From NCBI GenBank assembly GCA_036522155.1, contig DATDGI010000153.1, positions 1 through 20,588 of the forward strand: 20,588 nucleotides of DNA. Direction: 5' to 3'. The number at the start of each line of letters is the position of its first letter. Within the stretch, counting starts at the first letter, position 1. Source of the stretch: UBA9676 sp036522155 (GTDB lineage Bacteria > Actinomycetota > Actinomycetes > Streptosporangiales > Streptosporangiaceae). The translations under genes were made by a program, and so were the position numbers. Below, piece after piece: positions 13,297 through 20,199 of this stretch. The notes beneath the pieces are model-generated. The model had not been told where the DNA came from and made no database searches. It saw only the letters and a list, made by a program, of their open reading frames with translations.

Positions 13297-14271
13297 ATGA
13301 ACGAGCCTGGCGGCGCCCGCGTCGCCGTCTACATCGACTTCGACAACATCGTGATCTCACGTTACGACCAGGTTCACGGCCGGGGCCAGTTCCAGCGTGA
13401 CAAGGTGCACGGGTTCAGCAGAGCCGACAGATCAGCCGATGCCGACATCACCGAGAAGCTCCGGCGCGCCACCGTGGACGTGGGCGCGATAATCGACTTC
13501 GCCTCGTCGTTCGGCACCCTCGTGCTGACCCGCGCCTATGCGGACTGGTCAGCCCCCGTGAACGCCGACTACCGTGGGCAGCTTGTCAGCCGCGCCGTGG
13601 ACTTGGTGCAGCTGTTTCCCGCCGCCGCCTACGCCAAGAATGGTGCCGACATCAGGCTGGCCGTGGATGCGGTGGAGGACATGTTCCGCCTTCCCGACCT
13701 GACCCATGTGGTGATCGTCGCCGGGGACTCGGATTACATCGCCCTCGCCCAGCGATGCAGGCGTCTGGGCCGATACGTCGTGGGTGTCGGAGTCGCAGGA
13801 TCGACGAGCAGAGCGCTTGCCGCGGCGTGTGACGAGCTCGTGACCTACGACGCGCTTCCCGGCGTTACGCCCACCAGCGTGTCCCGGTCGCCAGCCGCAG
13901 GTGCGACCGGCGCCCAGGCAGAACATGAAGAGTCCGGCAGCGCGTCACCCGCCCGGGGCTCGCGACGTACCAGGCGGCCTGCGGCCGCGCTGACCGACGA
14001 GACCGATCCCGATTCCGAAGACCCGCAAGAGCTGGCGACCAGGCTCCTGGAACGGGCGCTGCGGCTCGGCCAGGAAAAGGATGACGCCGACTGGCTGCAC
14101 AGCTCCGCGGTGAAGAGCCAGATGAGGCGCATGGACCCGTCATTCAGCGAGAGAGCGCTCGGCTATCGCTCATTCTCAGACTTCGTGAAGTCACGAGAAG
14201 CCATCGCCGAACTTGATGACACAAGCCCGGCGCGGCTCGTACGGCTCAACCCGGCCTTGTCCGCACAGTGA
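13297..14271 (+). CDS. NYN-domain putative RNase with C-terminal LOTUS (OST-HTH) domain
   Basis: A 324-residue protein. Residues 8-190 are a NYN (PIN-like, LabA/DUF88) nuclease domain: VAVYIDFDN with Asp14 and Asp16, KNGADIRLAVDAVEDM with Asp118 and Asp124, and VVIVAGDSDYIALAQRCRRLGRYVVGVG with Asp144 and Asp146, a full set of acidic residues for a metal-dependent RNase. Residues about 190-240 are a disordered Ser/Ala/Glu linker. Residues 244-318 (ELATRLLERALRLGQ, LHSSAVKSQMRRMDPSFSERALGYRSFSDFVKS) fit the OST-HTH/LOTUS fold, an RNA- or G-quadruplex-binding winged helix. The target RNA is unknown. A AGCAGG site precedes the ATG. The slipin-like gene follows after 178 bases. Confidence 0.92.
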   Translation: MNEPGGARVAVYIDFDNIVISRYDQVHGRGQFQRDKVHGFSRADRSADADITEKLRRATVDVGAIIDFASSFGTLVLTRAYADWSAPVNADYRGQLVSRAVDLVQLFPAAAYAKNGADIRLAVDAVEDMFRLPDLTHVVIVAGDSDYIALAQRCRRLGRYVVGVGVAGSTSRALAAACDELVTYDALPGVTPTSVSRSPAAGATGAQAEHEESGSASPARGSRRTRRPAAALTDETDPDSEDPQELATRLLERALRLGQEKDDADWLHSSAVKSQMRRMDPSFSERALGYRSFSDFVKSREAIAELDDTSPARLVRLNPALSAQ

Positions 14272-14304
14272 CCTTCAGCCGCTCGGAACTCAGCGGCGGC
14301 TCAG

Positions 14305-14320
14305 GCAGCCCTGTGGCTGC
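14305..14320. terminator. hairpin between the NYN-LOTUS and SPFH genes
   Basis: GCAGCC-CTGT-GGCTGC, a perfect 6-bp stem with a 4-nt loop 34 nt after the NYN stop; another 5-bp stem (GCCGC/GCGGC, 14278-14297) lies just before it. These may terminate the NYN transcript. The remaining bases up to the SPFH gene show no open frame I would call. Confidence 0.4.
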
Positions 14321-14449
14321 GGGCGTAACGAAGGCGCCAGCCTGGTGTGTGATGATGAAGGGGGCCGGAGGCATTCCGAACGCCGACAGCCGCGCGGGCG
14401 CCGTCCCCAGGCCCGGTGAACCAGTCGGGCCAAGCCCGGCGGGGATGGG

Positions 14450-15274
14450 ATGGCCGGCATGTTCGGCTTCAAGATCATAAGCCAGTATGAGCGGGGCGTT
14501 GTCTTCCGCTGGGGCCGGGCGCTGCCTGGCATCCGGGAACCGGGGCTCACCTGGGTCAACCCGTTCACTGACCGGCTTACCAAGGTCAACATGCAGATCA
14601 ACGCGGTAACGGTGCCTGGCCAGGAGACCATTACCCGCGACAATGTCACGATGCGGGTGGACGCGGTTGTCTACTACCGGGTGGTCGACCCGCTCAAGGC
14701 GATCGTCAACGTGCAGGACTACCGATTCGCGGTCCTGCAGGTCGCCCAGACCTCGCTGCGGGCTGTCACCGGGCGCAGCGACATGGACCAGTTGCTTTCC
14801 GAACGCGAGAAGGTCAACGCGGTACTCAAGGACATCATCGACGAGCCCACCGAGCAGCCGTGGGGCATCCGGGTGGAGCGGGTCGAAGTCAAGGACGTCT
14901 CCCTGCCGGAGGCGATGAAACGCGCGATGTCCCGGCAGGCGGAAGCCGAACGCGAACGCCGCTCACGGATCATCGGCGCCGACGGCGAATATCAGGCGGC
15001 CAGGAAGCTCGCCCAGGCCGCAGCGGTGATGGCCGCGGACCCAGCCGCCTTGCAGTTGCGGCTGCTGCAGACCGTGGTCGAGGTGGCCGCCGAGAAGAAC
15101 AGCCGCGTCATCGTCGTTCCCGTCCCGGTGGAACTGCTCCGCTTCCTCGACCGCGCAGCTTCCGCTGCCGGACGGGCCCGTCCCGCACTGCGGGGAGCCC
15201 AGCCCCAGCCCGTCATTACCCCCGGGCAGGACGAGAGTGCCGAACGCCAGTTGGAGTCATCGACTGGTCACTGA
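14450..15274 (+). CDS. SPFH/band 7 (stomatin-slipin-like) protein lacking a membrane anchor
   Basis: The 274-residue protein matches slipins from ISQYERGVVFRWGRA (10-24) through PGLTWVNPFTDRLTKVNM, ITRDNVTMRVDAVVYYRVVDP and the NVQDYRFAVLQVAQTSLRAVTG block, to the helical RVERVEVKDVSLPEAMKRAMSRQAEAERERR that builds the oligomer. Slipins normally begin with a 20-30 residue hydrophobic segment before the YERGVVFR motif; here only MAGMFGFKI precedes it. An in-frame stop at 14417-14419 excludes a longer N-terminus. The protein must therefore be soluble, or recruited peripherally by its short N-terminus. GGGG precedes the ATG at close spacing. It lies downstream of the NYN-LOTUS gene on the same strand. 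Confidence 0.9.
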   Translation: MAGMFGFKIISQYERGVVFRWGRALPGIREPGLTWVNPFTDRLTKVNMQINAVTVPGQETITRDNVTMRVDAVVYYRVVDPLKAIVNVQDYRFAVLQVAQTSLRAVTGRSDMDQLLSEREKVNAVLKDIIDEPTEQPWGIRVERVEVKDVSLPEAMKRAMSRQAEAERERRSRIIGADGEYQAARKLAQAAAVMAADPAALQLRLLQTVVEVAAEKNSRVIVVPVPVELLRFLDRAASAAGRARPALRGAQPQPVITPGQDESAERQLESSTGH

Positions 15275-15342
15275 CGGTCGCCGGTGGTCCGTGAGACCCC
15301 AATCTTCTGATCCACGGGGGTGGGCACGTGGCAGGTGAACGC

Positions 15343-16314
15343 ATGAGAGCAGTTGTCCACGACAAGTACGGGCCCGCTGACGTTTTGCGGCTCGAGGAAG
15401 TCCAGCGGCCGGTGCCCAAGGACGACGAAGTACTGGTCAGGATCCACGCCACGACGGTCAACCGGACAGACACCGCACTGCGCGCAGCCGAACCGTTCGC
15501 CTCCCGGTTCATCACCGGCCTGCTCCGGCCGAAGAGGAAGATTCTCGGCAGCGAGTTCGCCGGCGAGGTCGCGGCGGTCGGCGCAGCCGTCAGCGAGTTC
15601 GAGGCCGGGGACGAGGTCTTCGGTGTCAACCCGTGGAAGTTCGGCACACACGCGGAGTTCGTCTGCGTGCAGGAGAGCGCCGCGCTGGCGCACAAGCCGG
15701 CCGACACGACCTTCGAGGAGGCTGCGGCGGTCTGCGACGGGGCGATCCTGGCCCTGGGGTGCCTGCGACCGGCGGATCTCCGGAAGGGAAAGAAGATCCT
15801 CGTCTACGGCGCCTCTGGATCCATCGGCACTGCAGCGATCCAGCTGGCCAGGTACTTCGATGCCGATGTCACCGCGGTGTGCAACACGCCGAACGTCGAG
15901 ACCGTGAGATCGCTCGGAGCCGACGAGGTCATCGACTACACGCAGGAAGACTTCACCAAGAACGGCCAAACCTACGACGTCATCTTCGACGCAGTCGGCA
16001 AGCACTCGTTCCGGCGGTGCAAAGGCTCACTCAGCCGCGACGGGTTCTACCTGGCAACCGACGGCTGGCAGAACCTGGCCCTGGCGTTGTGGACCTCGCG
16101 TATCGGGGACAAGACGGTGGTGTTTCCGATACCCCCTCACTACACGAAGAAGGACGTCCTCTTCCTCAAGCAGCTCATCGAGGAGGGGAAGTACCGGGCG
16201 GTCATCGACCGGTACTACCCGCTGGAGCAAGTGGTCGACGCGACGAGGTATGTCGAGACGGAGCAGAAGACGGGGAACGTCGTCCTGACGGTCAGCAGCG
16301 CCCGCGGGTCCTGA
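15343..16314 (+). CDS. MDR-family NAD(P)-dependent oxidoreductase (zinc-free, quinone-reductase type)
   Basis: A 323-residue medium-chain dehydrogenase. MRAVVHDKYGPADVLRLEEV is the standard opening, and AGGTG stands 5 nt before this ATG; a GTG at 15328 is in frame but lacks a site. The GroES-like half includes GSEFAGEVAAVG and FEAGDEVFGV; the Rossmann half has ILVYGASGSIGTAAIQLA and GADEVIDYTQEDF. The catalytic and structural zinc cysteines of alcohol dehydrogenases are absent, so it belongs to the quinone oxidoreductase-like branch. Substrate unknown. It shares family, but not strand, with the MDR gene at 17208-18173 (both contain VIDYTQxDF), without being a recent duplicate. Confidence 0.9.
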   Translation: MRAVVHDKYGPADVLRLEEVQRPVPKDDEVLVRIHATTVNRTDTALRAAEPFASRFITGLLRPKRKILGSEFAGEVAAVGAAVSEFEAGDEVFGVNPWKFGTHAEFVCVQESAALAHKPADTTFEEAAAVCDGAILALGCLRPADLRKGKKILVYGASGSIGTAAIQLARYFDADVTAVCNTPNVETVRSLGADEVIDYTQEDFTKNGQTYDVIFDAVGKHSFRRCKGSLSRDGFYLATDGWQNLALALWTSRIGDKTVVFPIPPHYTKKDVLFLKQLIEEGKYRAVIDRYYPLEQVVDATRYVETEQKTGNVVLTVSSARGS

Positions 16315-16336
16315 GCGGGCCATCTATGTCGCCCGC
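16315..16336. terminator. hairpin directly after the MDR gene
   Basis: GCGGGC - 10-nt loop - GCCCGC begins at the base after the TGA. The 6-bp GC stem is a reasonable terminator candidate. The rest of the 137-base gap to the DUF4389 gene contains no convincing coding frame. Confidence 0.45.
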
Positions 16337-16451
16337 AACATCGCAACTGCAGTCAGAGGGTGTTCGCTGCAGGCGCTGCCGAACCGGATGAACTGATCAT
16401 TGAGGATGCCCGCAATGGGTATGTCTGCGAGACCAGCTACAGGAGGGCACT

Positions 16452-17132
16452 ATGACCACGGATCAGGGTCCGTATCCAGCTCAGTATCCTGTTCAGTTCG
16501 CCGTCGAGTACCCGGACCGGCCGCTCAACCGGCTGACCTCGTTCTTCCGTATTTTTGTGATCATCCCGATCTCGATCGTGCTCGGCACCGTTTCGGCCGG
16601 AACCTGGCAGGCGACGGGAAGCCACTCGACCATGGCAAACATGCACGTGAGTGCGACCATGGCCAACGGGGCCGCGGGCGCGGGCGGGCTGCTATTCCTC
16701 GGCCCGCTGCTGATGATCTTGTTCCGGCAAAAGTACCCCCGGTGGTGGTTTGACTGGAACCTGGAACTGCAGCGTTTCATCAACCGCGTATGGACCTACC
16801 TGGCCCTGATGAACGACAGTTACCCGTCCACTGACGACCACCAGTGGGTTCAGCTTGATTACGCCTATCCGGACGCCGCCACGGACCTCAACCGGTGGCT
16901 GCCGCTGGTCAAATGGCTGCTGGCCATCCCGCACTACATCGTGCTGTTCTTCCTGGACATCGCCGCGTTCTTCGCGGTGATCGTGACCTGGTTCGCGATC
17001 TTGTTCACCGGCCGTTATCCCCGTGGCATATTCAGCTTCGTCGAAGGCGTATTCCGCTGGAACAACCGGGTCGCCGCCTACGCGTTCGTCCTGATCACCG
17101 ATCGGTACCCCCCGTTCAGGCTGGCGCCATGA
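16452..17132 (+). CDS. DUF4389-type integral membrane protein (intact copy)
   Basis: A 226-residue protein starting at an ATG with a strong AGGAGGG site. The order YPVQFAVEYPDRPLNRLTSFFRIF, IPISIVLGTV, LLFLGPLLMILFRQKYPRWWFDWNLE, RVWTYLALMNDSYPSTDD and, near the C-terminus, LFTGRYPRGIF and VAAYAFVLITDRYPPF is typical of DUF4389 proteins. Four or so hydrophobic helices are visible. The function of the family is not established. A decayed, inverted second copy lies at 19052-19300. The gene converges on the MDR gene downstream; the 75-base gap shows no strong hairpin. Confidence 0.9.
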   Translation: MTTDQGPYPAQYPVQFAVEYPDRPLNRLTSFFRIFVIIPISIVLGTVSAGTWQATGSHSTMANMHVSATMANGAAGAGGLLFLGPLLMILFRQKYPRWWFDWNLELQRFINRVWTYLALMNDSYPSTDDHQWVQLDYAYPDAATDLNRWLPLVKWLLAIPHYIVLFFLDIAAFFAVIVTWFAILFTGRYPRGIFSFVEGVFRWNNRVAAYAFVLITDRYPPFRLAP

Positions 17133-17207
17133 CCCGGCACCCCTCACCACGTGTGATCGACCCCTGGCGTGTTCGGCGGAATTGTCCCGGGGAGGTGCCC
17201 AGGCGGC

Positions 17208-18173
17208 TCAGATGGTGATGGCGATCTTCCCGCGTGCCTTCCCGGCTTCGAGCCGGCGCATGGCCTCTGGTACGTGGTCCAGTGGGTAGGTCGCGCCGAT
17301 GCTCGGGGTCACCGTGCCGGCCTCGAGAAACTCGGTGACCCGTTCGAGGTCGGCCGCACGCTGCCGGGGGGTGAGCATGGTCAGTCGCTGGCGCAGGAAC
17401 GGGGACAGGGCCAACGCCCGGAACTGCCGGCCCATGCCGGTCCACCTGCCACCGTCCTCGCCGCCGGTCAGGACGGCGGTCCCGCCGGGGGTGAGCGCGC
17501 GGCGCAGCCGTCCGAGGGTGGGGTTCCCGGCGATGTCGATGATCAGGTCGTAGCGATGGGCGCCGTCGGCGAAGTCGTCCTGGGTGTAGTCGATGACATG
17601 GGCCGCCCCCAGGGAGCGCACCAGGCCGATTTTCGAGGTACTGCACACGCCGGTGACCTCCGCCCCGAACGCAGCGGCCAGTTGCACGGCGTAGCTGCCC
17701 ACACCGCCCGACGCGCCCGTGACCAGCACCTTCTGCCCCGCCTCGACATGGCCGGCGACGGTCAGGGCGTTCAGGGCGGTGACCGCGGATACCGGTACCA
17801 CCGCTGCCTGCCCGAAACTGACGTTCACCGGCTTGCGGGCGAGCTTGTCTTCGCGGGCCACGGCGTATTCGGCGAAGGTGCCCCGGCCGAACCCGAACAC
17901 CTCATCACCCACCGAGAACCGGGTCACTCCTGGGCCGGCCGCGACGACCGTGCCGGCCACATCAAGCCCGGCTACCGGCTGCCTCGGCCTGCGGAAACCG
18001 GCAACCAGGCGCAGCAGATACGGCCGGCCCGTCATCAGATGCCACTGGCCCCGGTCCAGACCCGCCGCGTGCACCCGCAGCAGCACTTCATTGGCGCCGG
18101 GCTCGGGCTGGGTGATCCGCGCGGGCCGCAGGACATCGGTAGAGCCGTAGCGGTCCTGGACGATCGCCCGCAT
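17208..18173 (-). CDS. MDR-family NAD(P)-dependent oxidoreductase under TetR control
   Basis: A 321-residue zinc-free medium-chain oxidoreductase: MRAIVQDRYGSTDVLRP at the start, GLDVAGTVVAAG and VGDEVFGFG in the GroES half, VLVTGASGGVGSYAVQLAAAFGAEVTGV as the NADP(H) loop, then GAAHVIDYTQDDF. GGGGGAGA lies 6 nt before this ATG. A second in-frame ATG at 18242 also has an excellent site (GGGAGGA) and would add 23 residues without family similarity; either could be used. It is divergent from the TetR gene, with two operators between them, so it is probably that regulator's main target. A role in reducing quinones, enones or an antibiotic-like inducer is inferred from the context only. Confidence 0.88.
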   Translation of the reverse strand: MRAIVQDRYGSTDVLRPARITQPEPGANEVLLRVHAAGLDRGQWHLMTGRPYLLRLVAGFRRPRQPVAGLDVAGTVVAAGPGVTRFSVGDEVFGFGRGTFAEYAVAREDKLARKPVNVSFGQAAVVPVSAVTALNALTVAGHVEAGQKVLVTGASGGVGSYAVQLAAAFGAEVTGVCSTSKIGLVRSLGAAHVIDYTQDDFADGAHRYDLIIDIAGNPTLGRLRRALTPGGTAVLTGGEDGGRWTGMGRQFRALALSPFLRQRLTMLTPRQRAADLERVTEFLEAGTVTPSIGATYPLDHVPEAMRRLEAGKARGKIAITI

Positions 18174-18283
18174 CGTGTTCTCCCCCGTCACCGCCGGTGC
18201 CGCCTCGCCGCCGACGGCCAGGTGCTGCCGTTCAGATACCATGTCCGCTTCCTCCCGGGCCGCTGAGGCACGGCCGCTCCTGC

Positions 18284-18296
18284 CGTACTTAGTACG
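18284..18296. promoter_or_regulatory. putative TetR operator 1
   Basis: CGTACTTAGTACG, an inverted repeat with one central base. The core GTACTTAGTAC is the reverse complement of the second site 32 bp away. Typical TetR-family operator shape; on the MDR side of the divergent region. Confidence 0.75.
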
Positions 18297-18316
18297 ACGC
18301 TCTAAGGCACGCTACA

Positions 18317-18327
18317 GTACTAAGTAC
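18317..18327. promoter_or_regulatory. putative TetR operator 2
   Basis: GTACTAAGTAC, identical to operator 1 read on the opposite strand; the centres are 32 bp (about three helical turns) apart. It lies 25 nt before the tetR start. A possible tetR promoter (TTAGTA, 18-nt spacer, TACAGT at 18313-18318) would be overlapped by both sites. Confidence 0.75.
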
Positions 18328-18352
18328 GAAAGCGCTAGAGTCCGGGAGTGGC

Positions 18353-19051
18353 ATGCCGAAGCTAGAGAGCCAGAGCCGGGGAGAACGGGTCCCGCTGAGC
18401 CGCGAGCGGGTGCTGCGCGGCGCCGTCGCGGTTGCCGACGCGGGGGGAATCGGGGCGCTGACGATGCGCTCGCTGGCCCACGAGCTCGGCGTCAGGCCGA
18501 TGTCGCTGTATTACTACGTCGCTGGCAAGGCCGAGATCCTCGACGGCATCGTCGATCTGGTCTTCAGCGAGATCGACCTGCCCTCCCCCGGCGGCGACTG
18601 GAAGTCGCAGATGCGGCGCCGGGCGGTTTCGGCCCGCCGGGCGCTGCGGCGCCACCCCTGGGCGATCGGGCTTATGGAGTCGCGGGCCGACCCAGGCCCG
18701 GCGACGCTGCGCCACCACGACGCCACCCTCGGAACCCTGCGCGGCGCGGGCTTCTCGGTGGCCATGACCGCCCACGCCTACGCACTGCTCGACAGCTACA
18801 TCTACGGATTCGCGCTCCAGGAGGCATCTCTGCCCTTCAACCCGGAGACTGTCACCGAGGCCACCGAAGCGATCATGGCGCAGTTCGCCGACGAGTACCC
18901 CCACCTGACCGAGATGGCGACCGATCACATCCTGCAGCCCGGCTACGACTTCGGCGACGAGTTCGAGATCGGGCTCGGCGTCATCCTCGATGCCCTCACC
19001 CGGTCGATCCCCGGCCGCCCGCAGCAGACTCCTCTCCTGACCGCCGACTGA
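18353..19051 (+). CDS. TetR-family transcriptional repressor
   Basis: A 232-residue protein. The N-terminal helix-turn-helix spans about residues 15-62: SRERVLRGAVAVADAGGIGALTMRSLAHELGVRPMSLYYYV followed by KAEILDGIVD, the form shared with TetR-type regulators that have a TetR_C domain. The C-terminal part (HHDATLGTLRGAGFS, AYALLDSYIYGFALQEASLPF) fits that ligand-binding and dimer domain. GGGAG precedes the ATG. It is divergent from an MDR oxidoreductase gene with two mirror operators between. Its stop codon touches the broken end of the inverted DUF4389 remnant, which suggests that the rearrangement breakpoint lies exactly behind this gene. Confidence 0.93.
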   Translation: MPKLESQSRGERVPLSRERVLRGAVAVADAGGIGALTMRSLAHELGVRPMSLYYYVAGKAEILDGIVDLVFSEIDLPSPGGDWKSQMRRRAVSARRALRRHPWAIGLMESRADPGPATLRHHDATLGTLRGAGFSVAMTAHAYALLDSYIYGFALQEASLPFNPETVTEATEAIMAQFADEYPHLTEMATDHILQPGYDFGDEFEIGLGVILDALTRSIPGRPQQTPLLTAD

Positions 19052-19300
19052 CCACCACGGGCGTGCTTGTTCTGGAACAAGATCATCAGCAGAGGGCCGG
19101 AGAAAAGCACGCCCCCGGCTCCCGCGGGTAGGGCCGTGACTCCGTAGGAGTGAGACGGCATCGTCAGCTGCAATCCTTCGCCAGATACGGCGCCGAGCAC
19201 AATCACAATCGGGATCGCCATGAAGATGCGGAAGCACGTGGTCAGCCGATTCAGCTGCCGGTCAGGGATAGTCCACAGAGAACTGCACCGGATACTCCAT
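19052..19300 (-). pseudogene. truncated, frameshifted second copy of the DUF4389 gene
   Basis: From an ATG at 19300 (GAGAGG site upstream) the minus strand reads MEYPVQFSVDYP, then hits TGA at 19264-19262. Skipping one base restores DRQLNRLTTCFRIFMAIPIVIVLGAVSGE and later GAGGVLFSGPLLMILFQNKHA, parallel to the intact protein at 16452-17132. A second one-base shift near 19060 is needed to read RWW, after which homology ends at the tetR stop codon. The two copies share a 19-base exact stretch (starting CTGCTGATGATC), so they are fairly close paralogues. About 60 per cent of the gene is missing. Confidence 0.8.
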
Positions 19301-19372
19301 CACGCACCTCTCTTCCAGGGTCGATCCGTGATCCTCCCGGGGTCTATAAAGGAACAGGGCGGGATACAAGAG

Positions 19373-19399
19373 CCCGCGCCCAGGACCACTGGGTGCGGG
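19373..19399. promoter_or_regulatory. strong leader hairpin upstream of the Rieske gene
   Basis: CCCGCGCCCA - 7-nt loop - TGGGTGCGGG: a 10-bp stem with one G-U pair, 62 nt before the Rieske ATG. It lies between divergent coding regions, so it is not an obvious terminator. TATAAA at 19345-19350 could be a -10 element that would place the hairpin in the 5' leader; no clear -35 was found. Confidence 0.4.
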
Positions 19400-19461
19400 A
19401 GGATGTGCCGCCCTTACCCCTGGCAGCGGCGCGAACGGGGGGCGGCGGCGGAAGGAGAGCG

Positions 19462-19884
19462 ATGAGCGGAGAGCAGCGGATTGGCGCGGCTGACAACCTG
19501 CCGCCGGGCACGGTGGTGGGCGTGGGGCGGTATGCCGTGGGTAACGCCGGTGGGCGGTACTTCGCGGTCACCCGCCGGTGCCGCCACCTCGGCGCTGACT
19601 TGGCAGCTGGCAGCATCGATGAGAACGGCTGCCTGGTCTGTCCCTGGCACCGCTCGGCGTACGACGTCACGACGGGCCGGATGGTCCGGGGACCGCAGGG
19701 GATCTTCGCCAAAGTGCCCGGCCTGGACTCCGGATACCTCTTGCTCACGCGGGTGCTGCCGCTGGGCCGGGCGGCGGTGACCGAGCGCGGCGGCGAGCTC
19801 TACCTTGCTGACAGCGGTCGGCGGCAGCAGCGCGGCGCCAGCGGGGCGGCTGGACGGGAAGCTCACGGAGACGAGGAGCACTGA
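19462..19884 (+). CDS. Rieske [2Fe-2S] ferredoxin-like protein
   Basis: A 140-residue protein from an ATG with a GGAAGGAG site 5 nt upstream. The Rieske ligands are complete: Cys40 and His42 in CRHLGADL, and Cys60 and His63 in CLVCPWHRSAYD. The surrounding sequence (GRYFAVTRRCRH, DVTTGRMVRGPQG) is that of a stand-alone Rieske ferredoxin rather than a ring-hydroxylating oxygenase alpha subunit. No signal peptide or TAT motif, so a cytoplasmic electron carrier or redox sensor is likely. The last 35 residues are polar and probably disordered. The next gene begins one base after its stop codon, and an MFS gene follows. Confidence 0.92.
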   Translation: MSGEQRIGAADNLPPGTVVGVGRYAVGNAGGRYFAVTRRCRHLGADLAAGSIDENGCLVCPWHRSAYDVTTGRMVRGPQGIFAKVPGLDSGYLLLTRVLPLGRAAVTERGGELYLADSGRRQQRGASGAAGREAHGDEEH

Positions 19885-19885
19885 T

Positions 19886-20140
19886 GTGACCGAGTTCGTG
19901 GAATTGCCGAGACCGGATCAGCCGGTCAGCTTCGACGCACATATCAGGCCGTTGTTCCGTGAGCGGGACCAGCAGGCAATGAGCTGGGCATTCGACCTGG
20001 GCTCCTACGACGACGTGCGCGCGCACGCGGAGGCGATCCTGGGCCGGCTGACCGCCGGGGAGATGCCCTGTGACGGTGCCTGGCCCGGGGAAAGGGTCGA
20101 GGTCTTCCGCCGCTGGGCGCGGACAGGGATGCAGCCCTGA
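19886..20140 (+). CDS. 84-residue protein co-translated with the Rieske protein
   Basis: GTG start one base after the Rieske stop, with GAGGAG 8-9 nt upstream. The protein is soluble: VSFDAHIRPLFRERDQQAMSWAFDLGSYDDVRAHAEAILGRL in several pieces, then GEMPCDGAWPGERVEVFRRWARTGM. The opening IRPLF, the SYDDV, and the MP...W...VxxFRRWxxxGM ending have the spacing of small cytochrome c-like domains (as in IxPIF...SYxxV...MP...RRWxxxG), but there is no CxxCH haem site; only one cysteine (in MPCDG) is present. The relationship is my inference. Tight coupling to a Rieske protein suggests a redox or partner role. Confidence 0.75.
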   Translation: MTEFVELPRPDQPVSFDAHIRPLFRERDQQAMSWAFDLGSYDDVRAHAEAILGRLTAGEMPCDGAWPGERVEVFRRWARTGMQP

Positions 20141-20199
20141 TCCGGGCCACCGAGGAGTAAGACGGGCGCCATCATCACCAGGACCGGAGCTGGCGCGAT

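Noticed and set aside
15343..18173. The two MDR oxidoreductase genes as a recent duplication, in parallel with the duplicated DUF4389 genes.
   Set aside because: They share family motifs only; the sequences differ throughout, so they are distant paralogues.
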